Part shown: in pieces, positions 8,498 to 17,778 of the stretch | Numbering within the stretch: position 1 is the stretch's first letter | How the letters are laid out: each line of letters starts with the position of its first letter | NCBI RefSeq assembly: GCF_016908495.1 | Contig: NZ_JAFBDZ010000005.1 | Span: 186,001-250,000, forward strand | Origin: Rossellomorea pakistanensis | Lineage (GTDB): Bacteria > Bacillota > Bacilli > Bacillales > Bacillaceae_B | Direction of reading: 5' to 3' | Length of the DNA: 64,000 nucleotides | Position numbers and translations under genes: made by a program | The notes under the pieces: generated by a model | Seen by the model: only the letters and a program-made list of their open reading frames with translations | Databases searched by the model: none | What the model was told of the DNA's origin: nothing

Positions 8498-11248
8498 ATG
8501 ACACAAGAAAAATGGATGATTGAAAAGACGTATTATGAGACCTTTTTAACGGAAAGTGAAAAGGAACACCCTGTCAATGTACTTGGAAATGCCTATTTTG
8601 AGGAACAAAAGAACGAGATATACGATTTATCACATATCCGATACGCTCAAGGGGAGATCTATTTCCATTGTAAAGATTATGAAACAGCTATTTTTAAATG
8701 GGAAAATATTAATAACGAGCTGGAACCATGGGCTAAGAAAAATATAGCCGATGCTTACTATGAGCTAGGACTGCTATCCTCTGCAGAAGATGTATACACT
8801 TCGATTCAAGCGGATGACAAGATTCTTAATATGGAAGTCGCTTTACAATTATTCTCACTTTATATTGAGAGAAATAAGCTTGAGCTCGCCTATGGAGAAA
8901 TTGAAAAAGCGATTAGCATCGATCCCGATTATCCCAATGTTACTTCATTGGCAAAATCGTTTTATGAAGAACATGAGGATTGGGATAAGGCTGTGGAACT
9001 TGCAGTTAACGAAGCGATTCGCACGGAATCATTGCAATGGTTATCTACACTGAATAGCTATATTGATCGAGAATACACAGGTAATTTTACACCGGGATAC
9101 TTCTATTCTTTATTAATTTCGGCATACCGTGTTGACCGCAATCATTTTAAAGGGATTACATCATCACTTTGGAATAGTCATCAATATCGCGAAAATTACC
9201 TTGATTGGATCCGAACAATCAATGATATTTTCTTGAATATTGAAGTAGAGCTTTATGATGCATGGCAAGAAATTTCTACTTTATATAAAAATACGTATTA
9301 TGAATTGATGGAAGGACCTTTCCTAGTGAAAGACCTTCAAAATGTGATGCCCAATCTATTAGTCAACTGGTTTAAAACGACGAATGCTCCCAATGCATTA
9401 CCAGTAACGGCTGCTGTTCTTGCGTGGAGTGATTTATTCCCGTCAACGATTGATACAGAAATTGTCCATGAAGCGAAAGAGTTATTAGCTCAAGCAAGGG
9501 GAGAAGAGGTTAATTTGGAGGAGTCCCTTCAATTTTTTAATCAAATCATTAAATGGGCGGAGAGCAATCGACTTGAGGTTGGTTATAAGCTGAAATGGTT
9601 AATTGAGCAAATTGCTCATTCAAAGGAAAAGCACCTAGTCATTGCAGGTACGGTAGGAAGCGGGAAATCTTCATTTATTAATTCCGTCTTAGAGGAGAAT
9701 GTTTTAGAGAGTACGACTTCTACTCTTTCATTCCTTCAGCATGATGATCACATTGAAATGAATGAGATCTTTGAGGGGGGGAAAAGAACGTGGAATGACC
9801 GTTCAGAGCAACATGAAGCAATGACAAGCGGGGCATATGTTGAATGGAGACTTCCGTCGAACCTTTTAAACAAGTTAGGTTGTCGATTCATTGATACCCC
9901 AGGGTTAAGCGGCAGTAGCTTGCGATTAAAAGAAACCTTTGAATATTTCCCGTTAGCGGATGGGGTTTTATATGTAATCGATGCGAATACATCGCTTCCA
10001 GATCATGAGGCTGAAATTTTAGCAGAAATGAGAGATTACGTTAGCGATCTACCTGTTCATTTTCTCCTTAATAAAATGGATGAAGTTGATAATGAGTACG
10101 ATGCAGAATCGATTTTAAAAGATATACAAGAAAAAATTGATATCATCTATCCTGGTGCAAAGGTCTTTCCTTACTCATCTGTGAAAGCCGTTAGCCTCCA
10201 GCAGGATGACTTGGCAAGATTTATAGAATCAGAATATAAGGTAAATGAGCGTAAAGGAGAGGGAGAGCGTTCAGCACAAATTCTATATGTCGTCCGTCAA
10301 ACACTAACTAAGCTTTTAAACAAACGAGTAGCAATGGAAAAAGGGCTTAAAAACTCGATTGAAAAAAATGAGGATATTCTCAACCGTCTCACAGGTTTTA
10401 TGAATAGCTTGGGAGATTTAGAGAAAGATAAAGCTCGTGTCATTTCTAAATCATATCGTGAAGTAGTAGCTCAAATGAAAGCAGAAATGGCGGAAGAGGT
10501 TCCAAATCGATTGCGTGAATGCTCGAGCTTGATCGGTGAGGAAAGTGATTTTAGACAGGTACACATTGAGCTTAATGAAAAAATGAACGAGAAAATTCAA
10601 GATTATCTGCGCAGCGATCTTTTACCTAAGATGAATGAACTTCTATTAGATTGGGTTACTTCAACAAATGGTGAACTTACTGAGACCCAAACCTATTTAG
10701 ATGAAATGTGTGCTACTTTTAACGATTTGTTTGAAGAGGATCGACTTAGCCTTCCGTGTGATTTTAAAGTTGTCGAAGATTGGCAGAGAGACATCTCCCG
10801 TATGACTGGTCGATCTCAAATCGAGAAAGAAAATATCATGATGAGATTGAAACCAGCTCAATTTCTATTAAAGAGTGCAGGGAAGCTATTAGGAGTTCTT
10901 CCACAAAATAAATCACTTCTCTCTAATCAGTATAAAAAGTATTTAGAACATGAGAGTTTTGAGGATGTCACACAATCGATTACTAATAAGTTCTTCTTAC
11001 AATTTGAAATGTTTGAAAGAGCTTTAGAGCAAGATGTATTGATTCTTTTCAAAGAACCCCGTGGCAATTTAGCAGAAACGGTAAATGAGGTTCAAGCTGA
11101 AATCGAAACAAGTCAAGAATCATTAGCAGAGATGAAATCGAATCCTGAAGCCTATTATGATCCTCTAACACTATTTGAAGTAAGGCTTCTTCAATATGAG
11201 TTTATGAAAAAAGCAGGAGGATCTAATGCCTTTTCCTATTCTAGATAA
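8498..11248 (+). CDS. TPR-containing dynamin-like large GTPase
   Basis: A 916-residue three-part protein. Residues 1-360 are helical and include TPR-like pairs (AQGEIYFHCKDYETAIFKWE; ADAYYELGLLSSAEDVYTSI). The GTPase domain starts near 378: G1 GTVGSGKSS at 384-392, G3 DTPG at 466-469, G4 NKMD at 525-528. Residues 590-916 are long coiled-coil helices, as in the stalk of bacterial dynamin-like proteins. Such GTPases remodel or protect membranes, and fusion to TPRs suggests a partner-recruited version. No membrane segment is obvious; ALKSAGKLLGVLP-like residues near 790 could be a paddle. It starts at ATG with GGAGG and is monocistronic. Precise role unknown. Confidence 0.8.
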   Translation: MTQEKWMIEKTYYETFLTESEKEHPVNVLGNAYFEEQKNEIYDLSHIRYAQGEIYFHCKDYETAIFKWENINNELEPWAKKNIADAYYELGLLSSAEDVYTSIQADDKILNMEVALQLFSLYIERNKLELAYGEIEKAISIDPDYPNVTSLAKSFYEEHEDWDKAVELAVNEAIRTESLQWLSTLNSYIDREYTGNFTPGYFYSLLISAYRVDRNHFKGITSSLWNSHQYRENYLDWIRTINDIFLNIEVELYDAWQEISTLYKNTYYELMEGPFLVKDLQNVMPNLLVNWFKTTNAPNALPVTAAVLAWSDLFPSTIDTEIVHEAKELLAQARGEEVNLEESLQFFNQIIKWAESNRLEVGYKLKWLIEQIAHSKEKHLVIAGTVGSGKSSFINSVLEENVLESTTSTLSFLQHDDHIEMNEIFEGGKRTWNDRSEQHEAMTSGAYVEWRLPSNLLNKLGCRFIDTPGLSGSSLRLKETFEYFPLADGVLYVIDANTSLPDHEAEILAEMRDYVSDLPVHFLLNKMDEVDNEYDAESILKDIQEKIDIIYPGAKVFPYSSVKAVSLQQDDLARFIESEYKVNERKGEGERSAQILYVVRQTLTKLLNKRVAMEKGLKNSIEKNEDILNRLTGFMNSLGDLEKDKARVISKSYREVVAQMKAEMAEEVPNRLRECSSLIGEESDFRQVHIELNEKMNEKIQDYLRSDLLPKMNELLLDWVTSTNGELTETQTYLDEMCATFNDLFEEDRLSLPCDFKVVEDWQRDISRMTGRSQIEKENIMMRLKPAQFLLKSAGKLLGVLPQNKSLLSNQYKKYLEHESFEDVTQSITNKFFLQFEMFERALEQDVLILFKEPRGNLAETVNEVQAEIETSQESLAEMKSNPEAYYDPLTLFEVRLLQYEFMKKAGGSNAFSYSR

Positions 11249-11249
11249 G

Positions 11250-11281
11250 AAAGCGCGTCCGTTATTGGGCGCTTTTTTTTA
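11250..11281 (+). terminator. Rho-independent terminator of the GTPase gene
   Basis: AAAGCGC pairs with GCGCTTT, followed by a run of eight T. Confidence 0.88.
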
Positions 11282-11309
11282 TTAGGCTCAGCTTTAGTGA
11301 ACGGAGGCG

Positions 11310-11423
11310 AAATTTGTTGAGGATTGTCGAACGGTCAATATATTAGTGTTTTTGGACAAATAAAGTGGAGTGACGGACAAATAATATAGGTTTATGGACA
11401 AATTAATAGTGAGATTGGACAAA
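11310..11423 (-). repeat. TTTGTCC-core phased array, inverted copy 2
   Basis: On the minus strand this repeats 2538-2651 unit for unit. On the plus strand the cores GGAC/GGTC start at 11333, 11354, 11375, 11396 and 11417, exactly 21 bp apart. The most conserved stretch includes TTGACCGTTCGACAA. The rest of the gap before the ZIP gene (11424-11594) shows nothing recognisable beyond weak promoter-like AT-rich sequence. Confidence 0.8.
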
Positions 11424-11594
11424 TTAATTAACTGTATCCATCTCTAGTACTATAGCAATCTAAGGAATCCCGTTTTCAGTGTGCTTTTTGTGCTTGATTC
11501 TGGTTCTAGGCACATTTCCCATTCGAAAAGAATATAGATGAAAGAAGGTTCCTCTAGAACCCGAAATCATTTCATGGTGAAGGGAACGAGTTGT

Positions 11595-12410
11595 ATGATG
11601 ATGGATTGGTTTATAGGTTTAAATCCTACTATACAAGCGTTGTTAGGTGGAATGTTAACGTGGGGGTTGACGGCGCTTGGGGCCGCAACGGTATTCTTTT
11701 TCAAACGAATTGAAAAACATATGATGAACATGATGCTTGGGTTTGCCGCTGGTGTTATGATTGCCGCCTCGTTCTGGTCGCTTTTAGCTCCATCGATTGA
11801 ATTCAGTGAACAAAGCGGTCAGATCCCTTGGCTTGCACCTGCAATTGGATTTTTGTTAGGTGGAATATTTATACGATTATTAGACTTTGCGGTGCCGCAT
11901 TTACATCTAGGAGAACCATCAGAGCATGCAGAAGGCCCACCGACCCAGTTGAAAAAATCAACGCTGCTCTTTTTAGCGATTACTCTTCATAATATTCCTG
12001 AAGGATTAGCGATTGGTGTTGCATTTGGCGCGGCGGCTTTGGGAATTGGAGATGCGACGATTATTGGTGCCTTGGGTTTGGCGATAGGGATCGGGATACA
12101 GAATATGCCTGAAGGGGCAGCTTTATCCGTTCCATTAAGAGGGGAAGGGATGTCGAGGTTTAAGGCATTTAACTATGGTCAGCTCTCAGCAATCGTCGAA
12201 CCCATAGCAGCGGTGATCGGTGCAGCAGCCGTCATCATGATTCAGCCACTATTACCCTATGCACTGGCTTTTGCAGCGGGTGCAATGATCTTCGTCGTTG
12301 TCGAGGAGCTCATACCAGAATCACAATCTTCTGGAAGCACAGACCTAGCCACCTTAGGATTAATGTCTGGGTTTGTAGTCATGATGATATTGGACGTTGC
12401 GTTAGGATAG
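11595..12410 (+). CDS. ZIP family divalent metal transporter
   Basis: A ZIP-family membrane carrier of 271 residues with about eight hydrophobic segments, probably importing zinc or related divalent cations. The signature metal-binding helices are present: HNIPEGLAIG from residue 132 and QNMPEGAAL from 169. A cytoplasmic loop with HLHLGEPSEHAEG lies before them. I start at the ATG at 11595, the first of three in a row, with GAAGGGA 9 bp upstream; an upstream ATG at 11538 would add 19 polar residues without a better ribosome site. It is monocistronic and no Zur box was recognised. Confidence 0.88.
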   Translation: MMMDWFIGLNPTIQALLGGMLTWGLTALGAATVFFFKRIEKHMMNMMLGFAAGVMIAASFWSLLAPSIEFSEQSGQIPWLAPAIGFLLGGIFIRLLDFAVPHLHLGEPSEHAEGPPTQLKKSTLLFLAITLHNIPEGLAIGVAFGAAALGIGDATIIGALGLAIGIGIQNMPEGAALSVPLRGEGMSRFKAFNYGQLSAIVEPIAAVIGAAAVIMIQPLLPYALAFAAGAMIFVVVEELIPESQSSGSTDLATLGLMSGFVVMMILDVALG

Positions 12411-12467
12411 GTCTTTGAAAGGCTGGTGATAGTGGAAAATCCAATGTTTCTGTTGTCAAAACAAAAG

Positions 12468-12503
12468 GAGTGTTGGCCCATACGAAGGGGCAACACTCTT
12501 TTA
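12468..12503. terminator. Bidirectional terminator between convergent genes
   Basis: GAGTGTTGGCCC pairs with GGGGCAACACTC and is followed by TTTTATTATTTTT on the plus strand. It serves the ZIP gene and the FAD oxidase gene. Confidence 0.85.
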
Positions 12504-13901
12504 TTATTTTTGAAAGGAGCTTAATGATTCGATTTCAGTATCAGAAAATATTTTTCCAGGGTTCAAGAGGTTATTAGGGTCTAGTAAGTGTTTGATCCCA
12601 ATCATGATATCGAGAGAATCGCCATGTTCTAGTCTTTGGAATTTTTGTTTCCCTAATCCCACACCGTGTTCCCCTGTGCATGTTCCTCCACATTTTAATG
12701 CAAATGAAACAATGGTTTCGTTTAATCTTTCTGCCTTTTCTCTTTCAGATGGGGAATTAGGGTCGAATAAAATTAAAGTATGAAAGTTCCCATCTCCAAC
12801 GTGACCGAAAATGGCACCGTCCAAATGTAAGGAATCAATTTCCTTCCTCGTCATCTCAACAATTCTTGGGAGAGAGGAAAGGGGAACGCATACATCCGTC
12901 CCTAATACACTTAAATGCGGATATGGATGTCTGAATGCATAGGAAAGCTCATGACGTGCTCTCCAAAGTAATGCCCTTTTCTTTGAGTCGGATTCAAAGA
13001 AAAGAGAAGAACAATTATACTCTTCTAAAATTTCTTTTGTAAATGAAACATCATGCTGAACGCCTGAAGCGTTCCCAGTAATCTCGATAAAGAGAGTTGG
13101 ACGCTCTTCGAAAGATGTCTCATGGTATTTATTCATTTGGATTATGGAGCGTTCGTCAACCAATTCGATGCGACCAATGGACACTCCACTTGTAAGTAGT
13201 GCTACCGCAGCTTCTCCACACTCTTTAACGGATTGAAAACAGGCCCTCCCAGCAGAAATGGTTTCAGGAATTCCATGTACTTTCAGGGTGATTTCAGAGA
13301 ATACTCCAAGTGTACCCTCTGAACCAACGAATAAATTCGTTATGTTATATCCAGAGGATGATTTACTTGCAAGGCTGCCGGTACGAATAACCTTCCCGTT
13401 TATTAAAACAACCTCCATATCTAATACTTGCTGCCTCATTGCACCGTACCTGACGGCTGTTGTCCCACTTGCATTTGTGGATGCCATCCCGCCTATTGTG
13501 GCATCAGCTCCTGGATCAATAGGGAAAAAGAGCCCATGCTTTTTTAATGTCCGATTTAGCTGTTCTCTTGTCACCCCGGGCTGTACTCGTACTACTAAAT
13601 CTTCAGGTCTAATTTCTAAAATATTGTTCATTTGCTGAAAGTCTATGGAAATGCCTTGTTTTATGGGGATTGCCTGTCCTTCTAAGCCTGATCCAATTCC
13701 ATAAGGGGTGATCGGGAGCATATTTTTGTTTGCATAATCAACCACTTTTTGAATGTCTAAGGTAGTATGCGGGAAAACCACGATGCTTGGAAAAACGGGT
13801 GGATGTGATGATTCATCAAAACTATGTTCTCGTAAAATCGTCTCATTAATCGACACCTGATCATCTGTTAGTAAAGATTTTAATTCCTTATAACAATCCA
13901 A
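12504..13901 (-). CDS. FAD-binding 2-hydroxyacid oxidase/dehydrogenase (GlcD-like)
   Basis: A 465-residue flavoprotein of the FAD_binding_4 plus FAD-oxidase_C family, oxidising a D-2-hydroxyacid such as D-lactate or glycolate. The FAD-binding half has PYGIGSGLEG and IDPGADATIGGMASTNASG; the C-terminal half ends with TCTGEHGVGLGKQKF, typical of GlcD and D-lactate dehydrogenases. The start is a TTG with AAAGGGG upstream. The gene diverges from the GntR-TRAP operon across a 127 bp region holding a palindrome, so it probably belongs to the same regulon and acts on the imported acid or its keto product. Confidence 0.88.
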   Translation of the reverse strand: MDCYKELKSLLTDDQVSINETILREHSFDESSHPPVFPSIVVFPHTTLDIQKVVDYANKNMLPITPYGIGSGLEGQAIPIKQGISIDFQQMNNILEIRPEDLVVRVQPGVTREQLNRTLKKHGLFFPIDPGADATIGGMASTNASGTTAVRYGAMRQQVLDMEVVLINGKVIRTGSLASKSSSGYNITNLFVGSEGTLGVFSEITLKVHGIPETISAGRACFQSVKECGEAAVALLTSGVSIGRIELVDERSIIQMNKYHETSFEERPTLFIEITGNASGVQHDVSFTKEILEEYNCSSLFFESDSKKRALLWRARHELSYAFRHPYPHLSVLGTDVCVPLSSLPRIVEMTRKEIDSLHLDGAIFGHVGDGNFHTLILFDPNSPSEREKAERLNETIVSFALKCGGTCTGEHGVGLGKQKFQRLEHGDSLDIMIGIKHLLDPNNLLNPGKIFSDTEIESLSSFQK

Positions 13902-13978
13902 TCGAGCATCCCCTTTCTAATAATTATAAATTTTCTAAATATTTGGTTTACATTCATCGTATCATAATCTATAATTCT

Positions 13979-13988
13979 CTGTATACAG
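13979..13988. promoter_or_regulatory. Palindrome CTGTATACAG, candidate GntR/FCD operator
   Basis: A perfect 10 bp palindrome followed by GTATATAG-type repeats lies in the divergent region between the FAD oxidase and the GntR gene. FCD-type GntR regulators often bind GTATAC-centred palindromes, so autoregulation by the downstream gene is a fair inference. Confidence 0.5.
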
Positions 13989-14028
13989 TATATAGTATTT
14001 AAATACAAGCGAAATGAGGTGGTCGTAA

Positions 14029-14700
14029 TTGCTTGAAAAACTAAAGCAAAAAGAAACGTTAGCTCAACAGGCTTACCGTGCCATTAAAAAAGCAATTATT
14101 CAAGGGGAATTTATTCCTAATGACACTCTTCCAGAGGAGAAGCTGGCAGAAGACCTTGGGATTAGCCGAACCCCCCTAAGAGAAGCGTTAAATCAATTAG
14201 CCTTTGAAGGGTTAATAGAATTAGAGAAAGGTAAAAAAGCAAGAGTCGCACCATTTACCGAAGAAAACTTTCATCAATTCATAGAATTACGTTTACTACT
14301 AGAACCACTCAATCTAGAAAGATTAATCTTGCCACTCCCATCTTCATTCCTCCATGAACTTCAACATAGCTTAGAAACCCAACAATCAGCCATCCATACA
14401 AGAGACTTTAATTTGTTTATTGAAGAAGATACTAGATTTCATCTGCTTTTAGCTCAGCAGGGATCGAATAAAAAACTGGCTGATTTTATAAATCAGTTAA
14501 ATAGTAGTTTAAATCGACGCTTTCTAATCCTATCGGGAACATTGGAAAGTAGTGCACAAGAGGCATACTTAGAACATCAGAGAATCTATCAGCATTTAAA
14601 GGCACTAAATTTTACAAAAGCTTGTGATGAAATGAGTAATCATATTGAACATATAGAAAAGAGGCTGAAACAATTTCAAATTAAAGGAGAGATAAAATGA
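14029..14700 (+). CDS. GntR family transcriptional regulator (FCD domain)
   Basis: A 223-residue FadR-subfamily regulator. The winged helix lies at residues 10-75, with the recognition segment EEKLAEDLGISRTPLREALNQL; the FCD ligand domain follows at about 80-215. Members sense carboxylic acids through a metal-bound site and usually repress adjacent uptake and catabolic genes. It starts at TTG with GAGGTGG upstream and overlaps the TRAP binding-protein gene by 4 bp (ATGA), so it is the first gene of the operon it probably controls. Confidence 0.9.
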   Translation: MLEKLKQKETLAQQAYRAIKKAIIQGEFIPNDTLPEEKLAEDLGISRTPLREALNQLAFEGLIELEKGKKARVAPFTEENFHQFIELRLLLEPLNLERLILPLPSSFLHELQHSLETQQSAIHTRDFNLFIEEDTRFHLLLAQQGSNKKLADFINQLNSSLNRRFLILSGTLESSAQEAYLEHQRIYQHLKALNFTKACDEMSNHIEHIEKRLKQFQIKGEIK

Positions 14701-15743
14701 AGAAATGGTTGTTTTTAGTTTTAATTGGATTGCTATTTGTAACAAGTGCATGTGGACGAGGAGCACTATCAGAACAGCAAAGTAGTGGAGGGGACAAGGG
14801 TGAAGGGAATGGGGCAGGTAAAGAAAAATATACGATTCGGCTGCCGCACTTAGTACCAGAAGAACAATCTAGTCATGTTGCCTTATTGGAATTTAAAAAA
14901 ACAGTAGAAGAGCAATCAGATGGGCAAATTGAAGTTGAGCTCTTCCCTAATGGTTCCCTATATGGATCCGACCGTGAAGCCGTTGAAGCTGTTCAACTTG
15001 GGAATGTTGAAATGACTCTTCCTGCCGCTGCTGCTGTCGCTGGATTTAATAAAGAATTTATGGTGTTAGATTTACCATTTTTATTTGACTCTAAGGAAAG
15101 TGCTTATAAAGCGTTAGACGGAGAGGTAGGAAAGCAGTTATTAAAAGGTTTGGAAGGTAGTGGTTTGAAAGGTTTAGTATTTGGGGAAAACGGTTACCGT
15201 CATATTTCTAATAATAAACATCCCATCACAAAGCCAGAGGATTTAGAAGGCTTAAAGATAAGAACGTTAGAAAATCCGGTTCATACCGAATCCTTTAATT
15301 TGCTTGGTGCTAATGCTTCTCCATTTGCGTTTGGAGAATTGTATACAGCATTACAACAAAACACCTTTGATGCAATGGAGAATCCAATCTCTCTTTATTA
15401 CACCAATAAATTTTATGAGGTGCAAAAATACTTATCCTTAAGTGGACATGTCTACGCATCAACTGTTTTACTCATAAATGATGATTTTTATCATTCATTA
15501 CCAGAGGATCTACAAAAAATCATTGATGATGCAAGTGTTGAATTTCGAGATGATCAACGGAAAGTCGCAACCGAACAGGATGAAAAGTGGTTAGCAGAGT
15601 TGAAAAAGAATGGAATGGAAGTGACGGAATTAACAAAGGAACAGAAAGCATTATTTAAGGAAGCGGTGCAACCAGTCTATGAGCAATTTGCACCGGAAAT
15701 TGGAGAAGAACTTATTAAGAAAGCACAAGCGGCAAATGAATAG
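14697..15743 (+). CDS. TRAP transporter solute-binding lipoprotein (DctP family)
   Basis: A 348-residue substrate-binding component of a TRAP carrier. It has a lipoprotein signal peptide with lipobox VTSAC, so it is tethered to the outer face of the membrane. The DctP fold is shown by YTIRLPHLVPEEQSSHVALL, LEGLKIRTLENPVHTESFNL and LGANASPFAFGELYTALQQN, the conserved carboxylate-binding arginine being in KIRTLENP. TRAP carriers use the sodium gradient to import organic acids or amino-acid derivatives. The 211 bp gap to dctQ holds two hairpins, unusual inside a TRAP operon, and may reduce expression of the membrane subunits relative to this abundant binding protein. Confidence 0.93.
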   Translation: MKKWLFLVLIGLLFVTSACGRGALSEQQSSGGDKGEGNGAGKEKYTIRLPHLVPEEQSSHVALLEFKKTVEEQSDGQIEVELFPNGSLYGSDREAVEAVQLGNVEMTLPAAAAVAGFNKEFMVLDLPFLFDSKESAYKALDGEVGKQLLKGLEGSGLKGLVFGENGYRHISNNKHPITKPEDLEGLKIRTLENPVHTESFNLLGANASPFAFGELYTALQQNTFDAMENPISLYYTNKFYEVQKYLSLSGHVYASTVLLINDDFYHSLPEDLQKIIDDASVEFRDDQRKVATEQDEKWLAELKKNGMEVTELTKEQKALFKEAVQPVYEQFAPEIGEELIKKAQAANE

Positions 15744-15764
15744 GGATAGCTAGCTTTCTATCCC
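15743..15764 (+). other. Hairpin at the end of the binding-protein gene
   Basis: GGGATAG pairs perfectly with CTATCCC directly after the dctP-type stop codon. There is no T-run, so it is more likely an mRNA-stabilising hairpin than a terminator. Confidence 0.45.
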
Positions 15765-15833
15765 AAGCCTTAGGGAAACTATGGCGAAACATAGAAGAAA
15801 CTAATGATGAGTTTTACTTTTGGAAAATATGAT

Positions 15834-15932
15834 GGGACTTACCCAAACAATGTGTAAGGATCGACCACTTCAACATATAGGACAAACCTCTAATGTTTGA
15901 ATCGTGGTTCCGAACACTTTTGGGTCAGTCCC
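15834..15932. repeat. Long imperfect inverted repeat, MITE-like or attenuator
   Basis: Arms of nearly 50 bp fold back on each other: GGGACT..ACCCAAA at the left matches TTTGGGTC AGTCCC at the right, and the pairing continues inward through GTGT, GGA, ACCAC, TTCAACAT against ATGTTTGAA. Five T follow at 15933. It could be a miniature inverted-repeat element or a partial terminator between dctP-type and dctQ-type genes. Confidence 0.6.
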
Positions 15933-15954
15933 TTTTTAAAAAGAAGGTGAAGGA

Positions 15955-16476
15955 ATGAAAGTGATAAAGTTTTTCGATGAGAAATTTGAAGAAGCCTTTT
16001 TAGTTCTAACTCTTATACTGATGGTTGCCCTTATTTTTATGCAGGTTGTTGGTCGTTATGCATTAGGGAATGCCCCAAGTTGGACAGAAGAGCTAGCCCG
16101 CTATATTCATATTTGGCAGGTTTGGATAGGAGCTAGTTTTGCTGTAAAAAAGCAAGAGCATATAAAGATAGCAGCGTTTGTAAATTTATTTTCAGGAACG
16201 GCTAAAAAGGTGATCGATTTATTAGCCGTTGTCATTTGGTGCATATTAGCTATGTTTTTAGCCTTTTATGGAACAGAACTTGTTTTAGTCAGCTTCCAAA
16301 ATGGTCAATTGTCTCCAGCCATTCAAGTGCCGATGTGGATTCCGTTTTTAGCGATCCCGCTAGGTTCTCTCGGTATGGTAATCAGACTTATCCAGAGAAT
16401 CGTCTTCATTATTCGTACACCCTATCAATCTAGAAAAACAACTCTAGTGAACGAAGTGAAAGAGGAGGTATCTTAA
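15955..16476 (+). CDS. TRAP transporter small permease (DctQ family)
   Basis: The 173-residue small membrane subunit with four hydrophobic helices. The family signature MVALIFMQVVGRYALGNAPSW..EELARY lies at residues 23-50. It pairs with the large permease, whose TTG start follows its stop codon directly, so the two are translationally linked. It starts at ATG after AAGAAGGTGAAGG. Confidence 0.92.
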   Translation: MKVIKFFDEKFEEAFLVLTLILMVALIFMQVVGRYALGNAPSWTEELARYIHIWQVWIGASFAVKKQEHIKIAAFVNLFSGTAKKVIDLLAVVIWCILAMFLAFYGTELVLVSFQNGQLSPAIQVPMWIPFLAIPLGSLGMVIRLIQRIVFIIRTPYQSRKTTLVNEVKEEVS

Positions 16477-17763
16477 TTGACGATTCCGATTTTATTTGGA
16501 TCCTTATTTATTTGTTTGCTAATAGGGGTGCCAATCGCTATCTCCTTGGGAGTTTCTGCTTTAGCAACGATTTATTTAACGACTCAGCTTCCTTTAACGA
16601 TTATCACCCAAAAAGCATTTACATCCTTAGATTCCTTTCCGCTAATGGCAATCCCATTTTTTATGCTAGCGGGTATTTTAATGGGAAAAGGCGGGGTTTC
16701 CAGGAGATTGTTAGATTTAGCCACTGCCTTAGTTGGCTGGATGGTGGGCGGATTAGCAATGGTGACGGTAGTAGCCTGTATGTTCTTCGGAGCTATCTCG
16801 GGATCTGGCCCTGCAACGGTTGCCGCAATCGGTTCGTTTATGATTCCGGCGATGAAGGAAAAAAATTATGGGGAAGGATTTGCTGCTGCTTTATCAGCAA
16901 CAGCCGGTGCGATCGGAGTATTGATTCCGCCAAGTATTCCGTTTGTTCTGTATGGTGTTGTTGGAGGTGTGTCAGTTGGAAGTATGTTTCTGGCAGGGGT
17001 ATTTCCTGGCATCCTTGTTGGGTTGTTGCTAATGATCATGTCATTTTTCATTTCAAAGAAAAAGGGTTATAGTGCTGCATCCGTTGAGCCTATAAGAATT
17101 AAGGGGGTTTTAAGAGCTTTTTATGAAGCCAAATGGGCATTGCTTATTCCTGTAATTATTTTAGGAGGAATTTATGGTGGAGTATTTTCACCTACAGAGG
17201 CTGCTGTCGTAGCCGTAGTGTATGCCTTAATTATTGGGGTGTTTGTTCATAAAGAGCTGACGTTTAAGGATGTTTACAATTGTTTATTAGAAACGGTCTT
17301 AATTAATGCAACGACGATGATTATTATAGGCCTCTCTATTTCCTTTGCTTATATTATGACAATCGAACAAGTGCCAACAACAATTGCAACCTATATTGCT
17401 AGCATAACGACGAATACCATCATTCTATTAATTATTATCAATATCTTATTGTTAGTTGTGGGAATGTTTATTGATACCATTTCAGCCCTAGTGGTGCTTG
17501 CTCCGATTCTATTGCCAATTGTTACTCAAGCTGGTATAGACCCTGTTCATTTTGGAGTCATATTAGTAGCTAATTTAGCCATTGGTTTTATTACTCCGCC
17601 ATTAGGTGTGAACCTATTTGTAGCATCAAGTGTCAGTAAGATTAAGCTTGAAAAAATAACGGTAGCGATCATTCCGTTTTTACTAACGATGATTATTTCT
17701 TTATTAGTCATCACATATGTCCCAGCACTATCTACATGGTTACCATCGATTTTAATGAAATAG
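16477..17763 (+). CDS. TRAP transporter large permease (DctM family)
   Basis: The 428-residue large permease, with twelve or more hydrophobic helices, forming the sodium-coupled translocation channel. Family motifs include PLMAIPFFMLAG, GAISGSGPATVAAIGSFMIPAM and ITPPLGVNLFVASSV. The start is TTG at 16477, preceded by AGGAGGT and directly following the small-subunit stop. Full length. The substrate is set by the binding protein; the neighbouring aminotransferase, amidohydrolase and hydroxyacid oxidase suggest a hydroxy- or amino-acid-derived compound. Confidence 0.94.
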   Translation: MTIPILFGSLFICLLIGVPIAISLGVSALATIYLTTQLPLTIITQKAFTSLDSFPLMAIPFFMLAGILMGKGGVSRRLLDLATALVGWMVGGLAMVTVVACMFFGAISGSGPATVAAIGSFMIPAMKEKNYGEGFAAALSATAGAIGVLIPPSIPFVLYGVVGGVSVGSMFLAGVFPGILVGLLLMIMSFFISKKKGYSAASVEPIRIKGVLRAFYEAKWALLIPVIILGGIYGGVFSPTEAAVVAVVYALIIGVFVHKELTFKDVYNCLLETVLINATTMIIIGLSISFAYIMTIEQVPTTIATYIASITTNTIILLIIINILLLVVGMFIDTISALVVLAPILLPIVTQAGIDPVHFGVILVANLAIGFITPPLGVNLFVASSVSKIKLEKITVAIIPFLLTMIISLLVITYVPALSTWLPSILMK

Positions 17764-17778
17764 TAAGGAGAGAATCAG

